This document shows positions 34,452 through 44,310 of a stretch of DNA of 64,000 nucleotides, one piece after another. The stretch's first letter is position 1. Each line of letters begins with the position of its first letter. The translations under genes and the position numbers were made by a program. The notes under the pieces are model-generated. The model was not told the DNA's origin, made no database searches, and worked only from the letters and a program-made list of their open reading frames with translations. This DNA comes from an uncultured Pseudomonadota bacterium (GTDB lineage: Bacteria; Myxococcota_A; Bradymonadia; Bradymonadales; GCA-2716585), in the NCBI GenBank assembly GCA_937123825.1, contig CAKZKQ010000676.1:1-64000 (forward strand), read 5' to 3'.

Positions 34452-35249
34452 ATGACCCCCACACCCCACCCCGAACTGAACCACGTCCTTGATGCACTGG
34501 CACAGAAGATAGCCGAGGTCCTCACCCACAAATTTGTGGGCTTCTACCTCCAGGGCTCCTTTGCGCTGGGCGACCACGATGAGCACAGCGACGTGGACTT
34601 TATCGTTGTGCTCACCCAGGAACCTTCTGCGCAAGAGGTTGAAGCCCTCCAGCGCGTTCACGGTCAGATTTTTGCCATGGAGAGCCCGTGGGCGCAGCAC
34701 CTTGAAGGGTCGTACTTTCCGCAGTCCATGCTGGCGGACCTCGACCAGACGGGGCAGGAGGTCTGGTATTTGGATCACGGCGCCGACCGCCTGGTGCGCT
34801 CGTCCCACTGCAACACGCTGGTGGTGCGTTGGGTGATGCACAACCACGGCGTGGCCCTCTGCGGTCCTGCTGCAAAGGCGCTGGTGCCCGCTGTGCCCAC
34901 CGAGCGCTTTCGCGCCGAGGTCAAAGACGTCATCGTGGACTGGGGGGCGCAGCTTCTGGCCAACCCCGATCGCTACAAGAACCGCTTCTACCAGGGGTTC
35001 ATCATCCTGACCTTCTGCCGGATGCTGCGCGATCTGCACATGGGCACCAACGCCTCCAAACAGGCTGGCGCCCGTTGGGTCGTGGAGCATTGGGACAGCA
35101 CCCTGGCCGGGTTGATCGAGCGCGCCTGGCTGTGCCGCCCCGATCCCGCCGCGCGCGTCCGTGAGCCTGCTGACCCCGACGACTATGAACAGGCCATGGC
35201 GCTGGTCAAGCGGGTCCGAGAGGCCGCGCTGGCCTACGAGATCCCCTGA
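34452..35249 (+). CDS. AadA-like nucleotidyltransferase
   Basis: 265 residues. N-terminal polymerase-beta-type nucleotidyltransferase site: GFYLQGSFALGDHDEHSDVD (GS...DxD, the Asp pair near 46 and 48), then FIVVL. The C-terminal helical half (YKNRFYQGFIILTFCRMLRD, KQAGARWVVEH) resembles the DUF4111 domain of spectinomycin/streptomycin adenylyltransferases. AadA enzymes transfer AMP to aminoglycosides. Sequence of the substrate half is divergent, so resistance is not claimed. Starts 18 bases after the cupin gene. Confidence 0.8.
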   Translation: MTPTPHPELNHVLDALAQKIAEVLTHKFVGFYLQGSFALGDHDEHSDVDFIVVLTQEPSAQEVEALQRVHGQIFAMESPWAQHLEGSYFPQSMLADLDQTGQEVWYLDHGADRLVRSSHCNTLVVRWVMHNHGVALCGPAAKALVPAVPTERFRAEVKDVIVDWGAQLLANPDRYKNRFYQGFIILTFCRMLRDLHMGTNASKQAGARWVVEHWDSTLAGLIERAWLCRPDPAARVREPADPDDYEQAMALVKRVREAALAYEIP

Positions 35250-35314
35250 GCAGACCTGGCAGGCAAATCTAATGGGGTGGACGCCCGCACGATGCCAACA
35301 CCGTCCAACCCCGG

Positions 35315-35917
35315 ATGCCCGTCATGAAATGCTTTTTGCGCGACCGCAACCCCGCCCTTGTCAAAGCCTGGAAACGGCGCTTTGCCCACATCCCCCAGGT
35401 TGAAGCCTCCCAGGGAGACATTTTTGATCTTCAGGCCGACGCCGTCATCAGCCCCGCCAACAGCTTTGGGTTCATGGACGGCGGCATTGACCTGGTTTAC
35501 AGCAAGCGCTTTGGCTGGCATGTCCAGGAGCGCCTCCAGGAGCGCCTGCGCCAGGAGCACGACGGCGAACTCCCCGTGGGGTTGGCCGTGCTGGTTCACA
35601 CCGACGACCCACACATCCCCTACTGCATCAGCGCGCCCACCATGCGCGCCCCTGCCCCCGTCTCCAACACGCTCAACGCCTATCTGGCCTTTCGCGCCGC
35701 TCTGCGCGTCGCCCTTGGCTTCAACCGCACCCACCCCGGGGCCATCACCACCATCCTCTCCCCCGGCATGGCCACCGCCACCGGCCAGATGGACCCAGAC
35801 ATTTGCGCCAAACAGATGCTCGCCGCATGGACGCAGGTGATCGAAGGCCAAAGCTGGGTCGCCAGCGACATCAACACCATCATCAACGAACATTACCGTC
35901 TGCTGCGCCACGATTGA
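35315..35917 (+). CDS. macro-domain protein (ADP-ribose binding/processing)
   Basis: 200 residues; starts at ATG 35315 or 35324. Clear macro domain: VEASQGDIFDLQADAVISPA, NSFGFMDGGIDLVYSKRFG (NxxGxMxGGI binding loop), ELPVGLAVLVHT, HIPYCISAPTM and TTILSPGMATATGQM, corresponding to the second substrate loop. Members bind ADP-ribose and many hydrolyse it from proteins, nucleic acids or ADP-ribose-1''-phosphate. The MDGGI form is typical of phage and stand-alone bacterial members. The stop lies 12 bases before a palindromic element. Confidence 0.85.
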   Translation: MPVMKCFLRDRNPALVKAWKRRFAHIPQVEASQGDIFDLQADAVISPANSFGFMDGGIDLVYSKRFGWHVQERLQERLRQEHDGELPVGLAVLVHTDDPHIPYCISAPTMRAPAPVSNTLNAYLAFRAALRVALGFNRTHPGAITTILSPGMATATGQMDPDICAKQMLAAWTQVIEGQSWVASDINTIINEHYRLLRHD

Positions 35918-35929
35918 CGCCGCCATGTG

Positions 35930-36091
35930 ATACCAAGTTGCAGACGTCTGACTTACTTTGTGGCGGCCCTAACGGCGTCAGGAACCACGGAACTCACTCG
36001 CGGTGGCGCTGCCACAGCTTCGCTCATCCCGAGGTCCCTGCCATCCGTTATTGCTCGCCTCAAACCAAGCCTTTCGTCTGCATCTTGGTAT
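35930..36091. repeat. MITE-like palindromic element, copy C
   Basis: 162 bp with terminal inverted repeats ATACCAAGTTGCAGACG (35930-35946) and CGTCTGCATCTTGGTAT (36075-36091), 16 of 17 matching. The whole element reads as an imperfect palindrome around GTGGC-GCT-GCCAC (36003-36015). No coding capacity. It takes up half of the 313-base gap between the macro and GNAT genes; the remainder holds no gene. Confidence 0.75.
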
Positions 36092-36230
36092 GATGTGACG
36101 CCGGGTCAGTGCGCGTGGCCCATGGCCGCCCAACTTGTCTCTTCAAGAGCAAATGTGGTCTCTTTCATGCCCCGCGACGCGCTTGAACTCGCCATTGGCG
36201 GTTCACACCCCACATCAAGGGCGACACACC

Positions 36231-36818
36231 ATGAGTCAACACTATCTGGCCGCACCCGACCGCTTTGAGACCGAGCGCTTTGTGCTGCGCTCCTACTTTC
36301 CCGGAGATGGCGCCATCCTCACCGAGGCCGTCGAATCCTCCTACGACCACCTGGCCCCCTGGATGCCCTGGGCCCAGCCCTCACAGCCCCAGGCGCTCTC
36401 CGAGCAGCTGGCCCGGCAATTCAGAGGCCGCTACCTGCTGGCCACTGACTTTGTCATCGCCGTGGTGTCCCCAGGCGGAGACAAGCTCCTTGGAGGCACG
36501 GGCTTCCACCTGCGCCACGGCGGCCTTGAGTCGCACACTGCCGAGATCGGCATGTGGATTCGTGCCTCTGAAGCAGGCCAGGGGCTTGGCACCGCGGTTC
36601 TTGAGGCCATGCTCCAGTGGGGCTTCACCCAGTGGCCCTGGGAGCGGCTGGTGTGGCACTGCAACGGCAAGAACATCGCCAGTACACGCACCGCCCAGAA
36701 AGCGGGCCTGCGCCTGGAGGGCACCCTCAAAGGGGTCCGCACAGAAGGTGAGATCAGGGACACCCTCCTCTTTGGCATTCTCAAGGATGAGTGGGGTGCC
36801 CAGACACCGCCCGCATGA
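36231..36818 (+). CDS. GNAT acetyltransferase (RimJ/RimL-like)
   Basis: 195 residues from ATG 36231. RimJ/RimL-type GNAT: ETERFVLRSYFPGDGAIL, LAPWMPWAQPSQ, IGMWIRASEAGQGLGTAVLE (acetyl-CoA pyrophosphate loop as EAGQGLGT), and NIASTRTAQKAGLRLEGTLK. Family members acetylate protein N-termini, or small molecules. Substrate unknown. AAGGG stands ten bases before the start. The downstream LRR gene begins 72 bases later. Confidence 0.87.
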   Translation: MSQHYLAAPDRFETERFVLRSYFPGDGAILTEAVESSYDHLAPWMPWAQPSQPQALSEQLARQFRGRYLLATDFVIAVVSPGGDKLLGGTGFHLRHGGLESHTAEIGMWIRASEAGQGLGTAVLEAMLQWGFTQWPWERLVWHCNGKNIASTRTAQKAGLRLEGTLKGVRTEGEIRDTLLFGILKDEWGAQTPPA

Positions 36819-36890
36819 GGGGTTTTGGGCTTTGGAGGCGATGGGTTTGTGGTGGAAAGAGGCGTTTCAAAACGCCGCGCGGGGCTGTGA

Positions 36891-38264
36891 ATGGAAACCA
36901 GTGGTGTGCTCCAAGAATGCCGAGAGCTTCTTTACCAGGAACCAAGCCCCGAGGTTTGGAAGCGCCTATGGAAGATGTTCCAGAGGTTGCGGGGCGCTGA
37001 TGACCTCGATGTGGTGTTGGACTACGCGCAAGAGCGCTTGGAGTCGTGGCCCGATGAGTTGCGCGCGATCTACCTTGAAGAACCCGAATTTGTAGAGGCC
37101 TTTGTCGAAGAACCCGCCCGAGGGCTGGTCCGTCATCTGACCTGCGCAGGCAACACCCTCAATCTGCGCGTTTTGAACGTACTGCTGAGTGATCCATGGT
37201 GCGCGCAGTTGACCATGCTCTGCTTGCAGAGCAACCCGCTTGGTCCTGAAGGGGCCCGTGTGCTGGCGTCCTGCCCCTGGTTGGGGAAGCTGAGACACCT
37301 TTGGGTGGGGTTTTGTTTTTTGGGCGCCGAAGGCGTGGAAGCGATTGCTTCCAGTCCTCATTTGACGGGGCTGACCCACCTCTACATGGCGTTGACCCGT
37401 TGCGGCAACGCGGGAGCGCAGGCGTTGGCTGCCAGCGAAAACTTCAGTCGCCTGGTCTGGCTGGTGATGGACTTTGCAGATCTAGACCCCGTCGGTGTGG
37501 AAGCGATTGCTTCCAGTCCAAACCTGGGCTCTTTGGAGCGCTTGTCCTTGTGGGGCAACGGGGTGGGGGATGAAGGCGCGCGTGCTTTGGCCAGGAGCAC
37601 CAACCTGCCTGCGTTGACCCATTTGTGGCTCGACAAATGCGAGATTGGCGACGAAGGCGCGCAGGTGCTTGCCGAGAGTCCACATTTGACCGGACTTGTG
37701 GCGTTGAGTCTGAACAAAAATCGCCTTGGAGACGTCGGGGCATGGGCACTTTCGGTGGCCGCAGGTTTGGCAAACCTGGAGTCGCTGTCTGTCTCTGACA
37801 ATGCCCTTGGCGCTGCAGGGGCGCGCTGGCTGGCCGGTGCTCGGCTTGGCCGGCTTAAAATCCTTCGAGCCCATCGGGCGCCCTTTGGCAACGAGGGCGC
37901 GCAAAGGCTCGCCATGAACCCACACATGGCCGCTTTGACCGAACTCTACCTGTCGGAATGTGGCATTGAGGGGCCAGGGGTCAAGGCACTGGCCGCCAGC
38001 CCCCATCTGGCGAATTTGGAGGCGCTTGGGCTGGGTGAGAGCGCAGTGGGTGATGAAGGGGCCATTGCCATTGCCAAGAGCGACACGTTGACCCGTTTGA
38101 CGCAGCTGCGCTTGTCCAACGCCAGGATTGGAGACGAAGGGGCCAAAGCGCTGGCGGCCAGCGCCAACACCAACCCGTTGAAGCTCTTGTGGTTTGGTGG
38201 CAACCCATTGACGCCTGAAGGGGTTGGGCTCATGGGTGAGGTGCCCGGCTGCATTCTTGATTGA
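36891..38264 (+). CDS. ribonuclease-inhibitor-like leucine-rich repeat protein
   Basis: 457 residues. A short helical N-terminus similar to the start of the TIGR02996-type LRR proteins (LDVVLDYAQERLESWPDELR) is followed by about 12 LRRs of the RNI type, 26-27 residues each, with GDEGARALAxSxxLxxLTxL as the unit. Hydrophobic positions are regular to the end. Cytoplasmic scaffold inferred. A 21-base stretch with the palindrome GGAAGCGATTGCTTCC occurs at 37337 and 37499, 162 bases apart, so the repeat region grew by recent duplication. Confidence 0.85.
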   Translation: METSGVLQECRELLYQEPSPEVWKRLWKMFQRLRGADDLDVVLDYAQERLESWPDELRAIYLEEPEFVEAFVEEPARGLVRHLTCAGNTLNLRVLNVLLSDPWCAQLTMLCLQSNPLGPEGARVLASCPWLGKLRHLWVGFCFLGAEGVEAIASSPHLTGLTHLYMALTRCGNAGAQALAASENFSRLVWLVMDFADLDPVGVEAIASSPNLGSLERLSLWGNGVGDEGARALARSTNLPALTHLWLDKCEIGDEGAQVLAESPHLTGLVALSLNKNRLGDVGAWALSVAAGLANLESLSVSDNALGAAGARWLAGARLGRLKILRAHRAPFGNEGAQRLAMNPHMAALTELYLSECGIEGPGVKALAASPHLANLEALGLGESAVGDEGAIAIAKSDTLTRLTQLRLSNARIGDEGAKALAASANTNPLKLLWFGGNPLTPEGVGLMGEVPGCILD

Positions 38265-38361
38265 TGTGAGGCTGCCAGCCAGTGTTTTGAGTCCGTTGTG
38301 TGCGACAATCTTGAAATTGAATGCATCGGAACGTCCTGCGACTCTGCCTGGGGCACAGACC

Positions 38362-38838
38362 ATGTCTTTGTTGAAAGAAGCCATCAGCGCGGCCTTTGCC
38401 GACGAGCCTTTTATGGCCAACCCTGCCAGGGTCGAGACCTGCATAGAGTCTGAATACCTCTATGTCACCCGGTTTTTCCAAGGGCGCCGGTGGAGCGAAG
38501 TGACTGTGCGTACGCTGCGCAAGAAGTACCGCGGGCCCGCAGGGGATTGTCTTGGCTTTATGTCCGATGAGGCGTTTTGCGCCTTTGTGCCGGCTTTTAT
38601 GTTCATCCATTTGGAACATTATGGTCGGTCGGATGCGGCCATGGCTGCGGTGAACGCGTTTTTGTTGGCCCGGGACCCGCAAGTGCGCCGCATTCAGCGC
38701 TCCAGAGAGGCGCTGTTGACGCTGGCGCAGCGTCGGGCGGTCGTGGCCTTTTTGGAGCACGTCGACACACACCACGCTAAGGATTTGCCTGCTTACCCCG
38801 TCCGGGCGTCGCTCGACTATTGGAAGGCTCGGGTCTGA
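38362..38838 (+). CDS. DUF6714-like protein
   Basis: 158 residues from ATG 38362 (MSLLKEAISAAFADEPFMAN). The run RRWSEVTVRTLRKKY, GFMSDEAFCAFVPAFMFIHL (a helix matching the family's aLxxlspeaFxxyLPayl form) and a C-terminal LTLAQRRAVVAFLEHV fit the small DUF6714 group of unknown role. Its stop TGA lies at the edge of an 8-bp direct repeat around the next mini-element. Assignment is by recalled pattern. Confidence 0.6.
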   Translation: MSLLKEAISAAFADEPFMANPARVETCIESEYLYVTRFFQGRRWSEVTVRTLRKKYRGPAGDCLGFMSDEAFCAFVPAFMFIHLEHYGRSDAAMAAVNAFLLARDPQVRRIQRSREALLTLAQRRAVVAFLEHVDTHHAKDLPAYPVRASLDYWKARV

Positions 38839-38892
38839 TTGGGCCCTGTCTGACAATTGTCCCGAGTTCCAATTGTCAGACAGAGATTGGGC
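38837..38892. repeat. mini-element (CTGTCTGA family) flanked by an 8-bp direct repeat
   Basis: CCTGTCTGACAATTG (38845-38859) and CAATTGTCAGACAGA (38870-38884) are inverted repeats, 14 bp perfect, around a 10-base loop. GATTGGGC stands directly before (38837-38844) and directly after (38885-38892), as a target-site duplication would. Total element about 40 bp. It shares its arms with 9648-9679 and 28344-28503. Confidence 0.65.
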
Positions 38893-38997
38893 TGGATTGT
38901 AGATCCAAATGGGTGCCCCGGCGTTTGGGTTGGGCAAGACTTGCGGGTTTAACGCCAGCAACACTTGCTGCGCAGTCTCATACAGGTGCTCAACGCG

Positions 38998-39705
38998 ATG
39001 GATAGACTCAGGATTTTAACGACGGGGGCTTTGCTCCTGCTCTTTTGCTTTGCTGCCCCAGCCTCGGCGTTGGCCGACTACGCGCCGCCGCCGCTCTACG
39101 ACATGGTCACGGCCTCGGATCTGGTGGCCGTCGGCACGGTGAAGGCCATCTCTGCCAAGACCTACACCTTCTCGGTCGATGCGCACATCTACGGCGACCC
39201 GGTGTCGGGCGACATCACGGTGGGGCGTTTTGAGGACTGGGAGTGCGCCACGCGCTGGGCGCCGTACAAGATCGGCGAGCGGTTGATGCTCTTTGCCGAC
39301 CGTACAGACCGGGCTTACGCGCATATGGAGCATGTGCCCGAGGGCGATTTTCAGCTTCGTGGGGCGGGCGTGGAGGCCGAGATGCCCATTGTGGGTTTAG
39401 ACATCTTTATTGCGTACCACGACATCCAACAGGCCACCGGCGCCAAGGCCATCAAGCAGCCAGGGTTGGCCGGGTTTTGGGGCCATAAGATGCCGCTGGA
39501 TCGTTGGGTGGGTGTCATTGAGACCATGCAGCGGCTCTACGAGGTCAAAAGGGACTTTCCCAAGGATAAGCTGCGCTATCGCTGGCGAGCAATCCAAGAG
39601 ATCCGCAAAGTCGGCACCGATGCTCAGTTCAAGGCGGCCATGGCCGATCCTTTGGTGGCTTATTTGGTGGCCGAATTGGACAAGCGCGCCTCCTGGTTGC
39701 GCTGA
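38998..39705 (+). CDS. exported protein, 235 aa, unknown function
   Basis: Signal peptide MDRLRILTTGALLLLFCFAA with PASALADYAPPPL at cleavage. The first half of the mature part (DLVAVGTVKAISAKTYTFSV, DAHIYGDPVSGDITVGRF, GERLMLFADRTD) resembles small OB/TIMP-like exported domains seen in many Gram-negatives. The second half is helical (RWVGVIETMQRLYEVKRDFP). No membrane anchor or lipobox. Function unknown. Confidence 0.65.
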   Translation: MDRLRILTTGALLLLFCFAAPASALADYAPPPLYDMVTASDLVAVGTVKAISAKTYTFSVDAHIYGDPVSGDITVGRFEDWECATRWAPYKIGERLMLFADRTDRAYAHMEHVPEGDFQLRGAGVEAEMPIVGLDIFIAYHDIQQATGAKAIKQPGLAGFWGHKMPLDRWVGVIETMQRLYEVKRDFPKDKLRYRWRAIQEIRKVGTDAQFKAAMADPLVAYLVAELDKRASWLR

Positions 39706-39764
39706 GGTCAGTTTGCATTGCCTTGTGCCCTCTCAAACTTGTGGGAGTGGGCTTTGGGAGTGTG

Positions 39765-40619
39765 TCAGCGTTGGACACCACGCACCTTGCGTTTTTGTCT
39801 TTCCCTGAACAGTCCAAATCCAAGAAGAAGCAAGAGGATCCCCAGGTACCCCGAGGGCTTGGAGGGGGCTTGTGCGCAACCCACAGTCTGCGTTTCGTTG
39901 CAGTCTTCGCCGGTGCAGGATGGAAGAGGCACATCGTTGGGACACAACTGAAGGTTGTCCGTCTCGTGTGTCAGGGGAGAGAAGAGGGCGATGTCCAAAC
40001 ACGGCGCTTGTCCGTCGATTGGGTCGAGCATCACATAGAAGGAGCTGGGGTTGTTGATCTCCGTCACCCTCATCAGAGGCAATTCGCCGTTTGTGGGCGC
40101 AGAGAGCGAGAGCACCACGGGGGTTTCAGACTCGTGGTGCAGGGTGTAGCGCAGCGTGCCTCGCTCCCCGTTGCAAAAATCCTGATCTTCTTGGGGGGTC
40201 GCAAAGACTTCCACATCAAGGCCAAGCTGCACCGGTCCCAGCGGGTTGCTTTGGTTCTGTGCCTCTTCAACCGTGAACACGTGAAGGGTGCGCGCGTCCT
40301 GGGCGCTGTTGGTGGTGAGCACTGTGATCTCTGAGCCAACTTGAAGGGGTTCCAATGGGGTCAGGATGGTGACGCCACGGCCATCGTCGCTGCGTTGTTG
40401 GAGGATGGAGACCTCCACAGGGACCTCTTGCCCGTCTTGTTCCAGCCTGTGATTGGTGGAGTCTGGATCAAAGATCGTGTCGATGACCACGGCGCTGTTG
40501 GCGGGCAGTTGGCGCAACTTTTGGACCGTGTTGGCGTTGGGATCAAAGTCACAGGCCAGGGCGCCGTGGGCCCAGAGCATGGTGGGTGCGGCGATGAGGC
40601 CGAAAATAAGCGTTTTCAT
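39765..40619 (-). CDS. secreted protein with MYXO-CTERM-like anchor, 284 aa
   Basis: Signal peptide MKTLIFGLIAAPTMLWAHGA, then a beta-rich body (VVIDTIFDPDSTNHRLEQDG, QVGSEITVLTTN) with paired cysteines (CPNDVPLPSCTGEDC). The C-terminus is VGCAQAPSKPSGYLG, a hydrophobic helix ILLLLLGFGLF and a basic tail RERQKRKVRG: the Cys/helix/Arg layout of MYXO-CTERM. This is the second such protein in the window, so a matching sorting system is probable elsewhere in the genome. Upstream 300 bases contain katG's terminator. Confidence 0.7.
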   Translation of the reverse strand: MKTLIFGLIAAPTMLWAHGALACDFDPNANTVQKLRQLPANSAVVIDTIFDPDSTNHRLEQDGQEVPVEVSILQQRSDDGRGVTILTPLEPLQVGSEITVLTTNSAQDARTLHVFTVEEAQNQSNPLGPVQLGLDVEVFATPQEDQDFCNGERGTLRYTLHHESETPVVLSLSAPTNGELPLMRVTEINNPSSFYVMLDPIDGQAPCLDIALFSPLTHETDNLQLCPNDVPLPSCTGEDCNETQTVGCAQAPSKPSGYLGILLLLLGFGLFRERQKRKVRGVQR

Positions 40620-40983
40620 GGTGGAGGCGTCGTCTCCCGAGACAATCGAACGTTGGTTTTGATGGCGAACGCCACACGCTCGCCGTGTGTTTGGTGTGTG
40701 TTGGATGCTTCGATGAGTTTTTGTGACGGGTGTTTGTTAAGTAAAGGTTGTTTTTTAATCTTGTTGAGAGGTTCGTGAGCGTTAAAAACGCCAAAAGCCC
40801 CAAGACAAAGTCTTGAGGCTTTTTAAACGTTGCTCACCCGGCTTGGATTTGCCCTGCCCCCTTTTGATGGAGGGCAGGCTGGGCGAGTTTTGAAGAGGGA
40901 GGTTATGGGCTGAGCAAGGCGGTGGTGTTGTTGCCGCGAGTCTGCCCTGGGGTGTCCCCCTTCAAGAGGCGCTGGTCTGTGGA
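40620..40983. other. intergenic region between two minus-strand genes
   Basis: 364 bases with no gene. It holds the terminator at 40793-40824 and, nearer 40740-40770, an AT-rich patch (TTAAGTAAAGGTTGTTTTTT) that probably carries the minus-strand promoter for the 39765-40619 gene. Confidence 0.4.
40793..40824 (-). terminator. rho-independent terminator after katG
   Basis: AAAAGCCCCAAGAC (40793-40806), loop AAA, GTCTTGAGGCTTTTT (40810-40824): stem of 11 or more pairs with one mismatch, A-run on one side and T-run on the other, so it works in either direction. It is about 160 bases past the katG stop. Confidence 0.85.
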
Positions 40984-43170
<2,187 letters not shown>

Positions 43171-43639
43171 CTTCTCCCCCATAAAATTGGTAGATGGTTA
43201 CTGTATCTGCTCTTGTCCGTTGAACGCTTTGGATTTTTTGATCGTGACAACCCGCGTTGTTGTCCGCTCGTCCATTCAGATGCGCGGAGTTTAAGCAGGG
43301 TTCAGGAGGTTGGTCAATAGCGGCTCTCAGATGTCGTTTTTTGCCCCCATGGGCCTTGTCTTGAGACGACGGACCCCGTTGTTGACGGTGTTTTTTGATG
43401 TGACGTGCGGCGCCCTGGTTGGGCCATGGGCGATCCTTTTTTGTGCTGGGTGGGGCATTGGCCGCCATGTATTTTTTCTGGTCGATGGCTGGGAATTTCT
43501 CTGTCCCTGGGGCGTACCGCGAGTCAGTGGGATGCGCGCCCTCATCAAAACTTCTTTGTGGGTGGTGAAAGGGCCGCAGCGTTGGAAATGGGCTCTTGGG
43601 GCGGTAGTGTCCTGGCCGTCGAGTGAAAGGGGAGGGGCT
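43171..43639. other. intergenic region between katG and the CPBP gene
   Basis: 469 bases. The half nearer katG should hold its promoter and the palindrome at 43246-43264. The plus-strand frame from 43310 stays open into the CPBP gene and could encode an N-terminal extension, but lacks a ribosome site, whereas 43640 has a good one. Confidence 0.35.
43246..43264. promoter_or_regulatory. candidate operator palindrome upstream of katG
   Basis: GACAAC-CCGCGTT-GTTGTC is a perfect 6-bp inverted repeat with a 7-base spacer, about 80 bases before the katG start. katG is commonly controlled by OxyR, PerR or Fur-type regulators in other bacteria; this sequence does not match their consensus well, so the regulator is unknown. 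Confidence 0.3.
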
Positions 43640-44230
43640 ATGGCGTTTTTGGCAGCGGTGCAGAACGCGCTGATTTTTGTGGTGCCGATGGTGATCTACG
43701 CGGTCTTTGTGCGCTGGCGCGCGGGTTTGAGCGCTGGTGAGATCGCGCAGCGTTTGGCGCTCGGCGGCGGCGAGCGGCGCGACTACGGGTATGCGCTGCT
43801 GGCGACGGTGCCGCTGGTGGTGCTCAGCGCGGCGGTCACGGGGTGGACGTCCAGCTTTGAAGGCTCAATGCTGGCCCCTTTTCTCGACAAGCCGGTGTCG
43901 GCCACGCTGGTCTTCTGGGCGTTCAACTACGGTTTCATCGCCACGGGGATCCCCGAAGAGTTGCTCTTTCGTGGGTTGATCGCTGGGGCGCTGGAGCGTC
44001 GCATGGGCTTTGCCTACGCCAACGTCCTTCAGGCGGCCATCTTTACGCTGCCGCACCTGTTGATCCTCTTTGTGGACGTGTCGCTGTGGCCGCTGGCGGT
44101 CTTGCTGCCGATGGTGTTGGGGATGTTGGCGGGCTGGTTGCGCCACCGCTCATCAAGCGTGTGGCCAGGGGTGCTCTTGCACGCGCTGCCCAATATGGCC
44201 GGGGCGCTGTGGGTCCTGGATTGGTCGTAG
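43640..44230 (+). CDS. CPBP-family intramembrane metalloprotease (CAAX/Abi)
   Basis: 196 residues with several membrane helices. Start at 43640 follows GGGGAGGGG. Signature residues: EELLFRG (EExxxR, near 106-111), FTLPHLL (FxxxH, His near 139) and HALPNM (HxxxN/B). These bind the metal inside the membrane. Relatives are Rce1 CAAX proteases and bacteriocin-immunity or abortive-infection proteins. Substrate unknown. It converges with the MopE-type lipoprotein gene 80 bases further on. Confidence 0.87.
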   Translation: MAFLAAVQNALIFVVPMVIYAVFVRWRAGLSAGEIAQRLALGGGERRDYGYALLATVPLVVLSAAVTGWTSSFEGSMLAPFLDKPVSATLVFWAFNYGFIATGIPEELLFRGLIAGALERRMGFAYANVLQAAIFTLPHLLILFVDVSLWPLAVLLPMVLGMLAGWLRHRSSSVWPGVLLHALPNMAGALWVLDWS

Positions 44231-44310
44231 ACACCGAGCGCCACCGCGAAGGGGACCCTGAAAGGGGCGCCGAGTAAGATGGGAAGGGCGCCCGCAGTGT
44301 CGTGGGTCCG

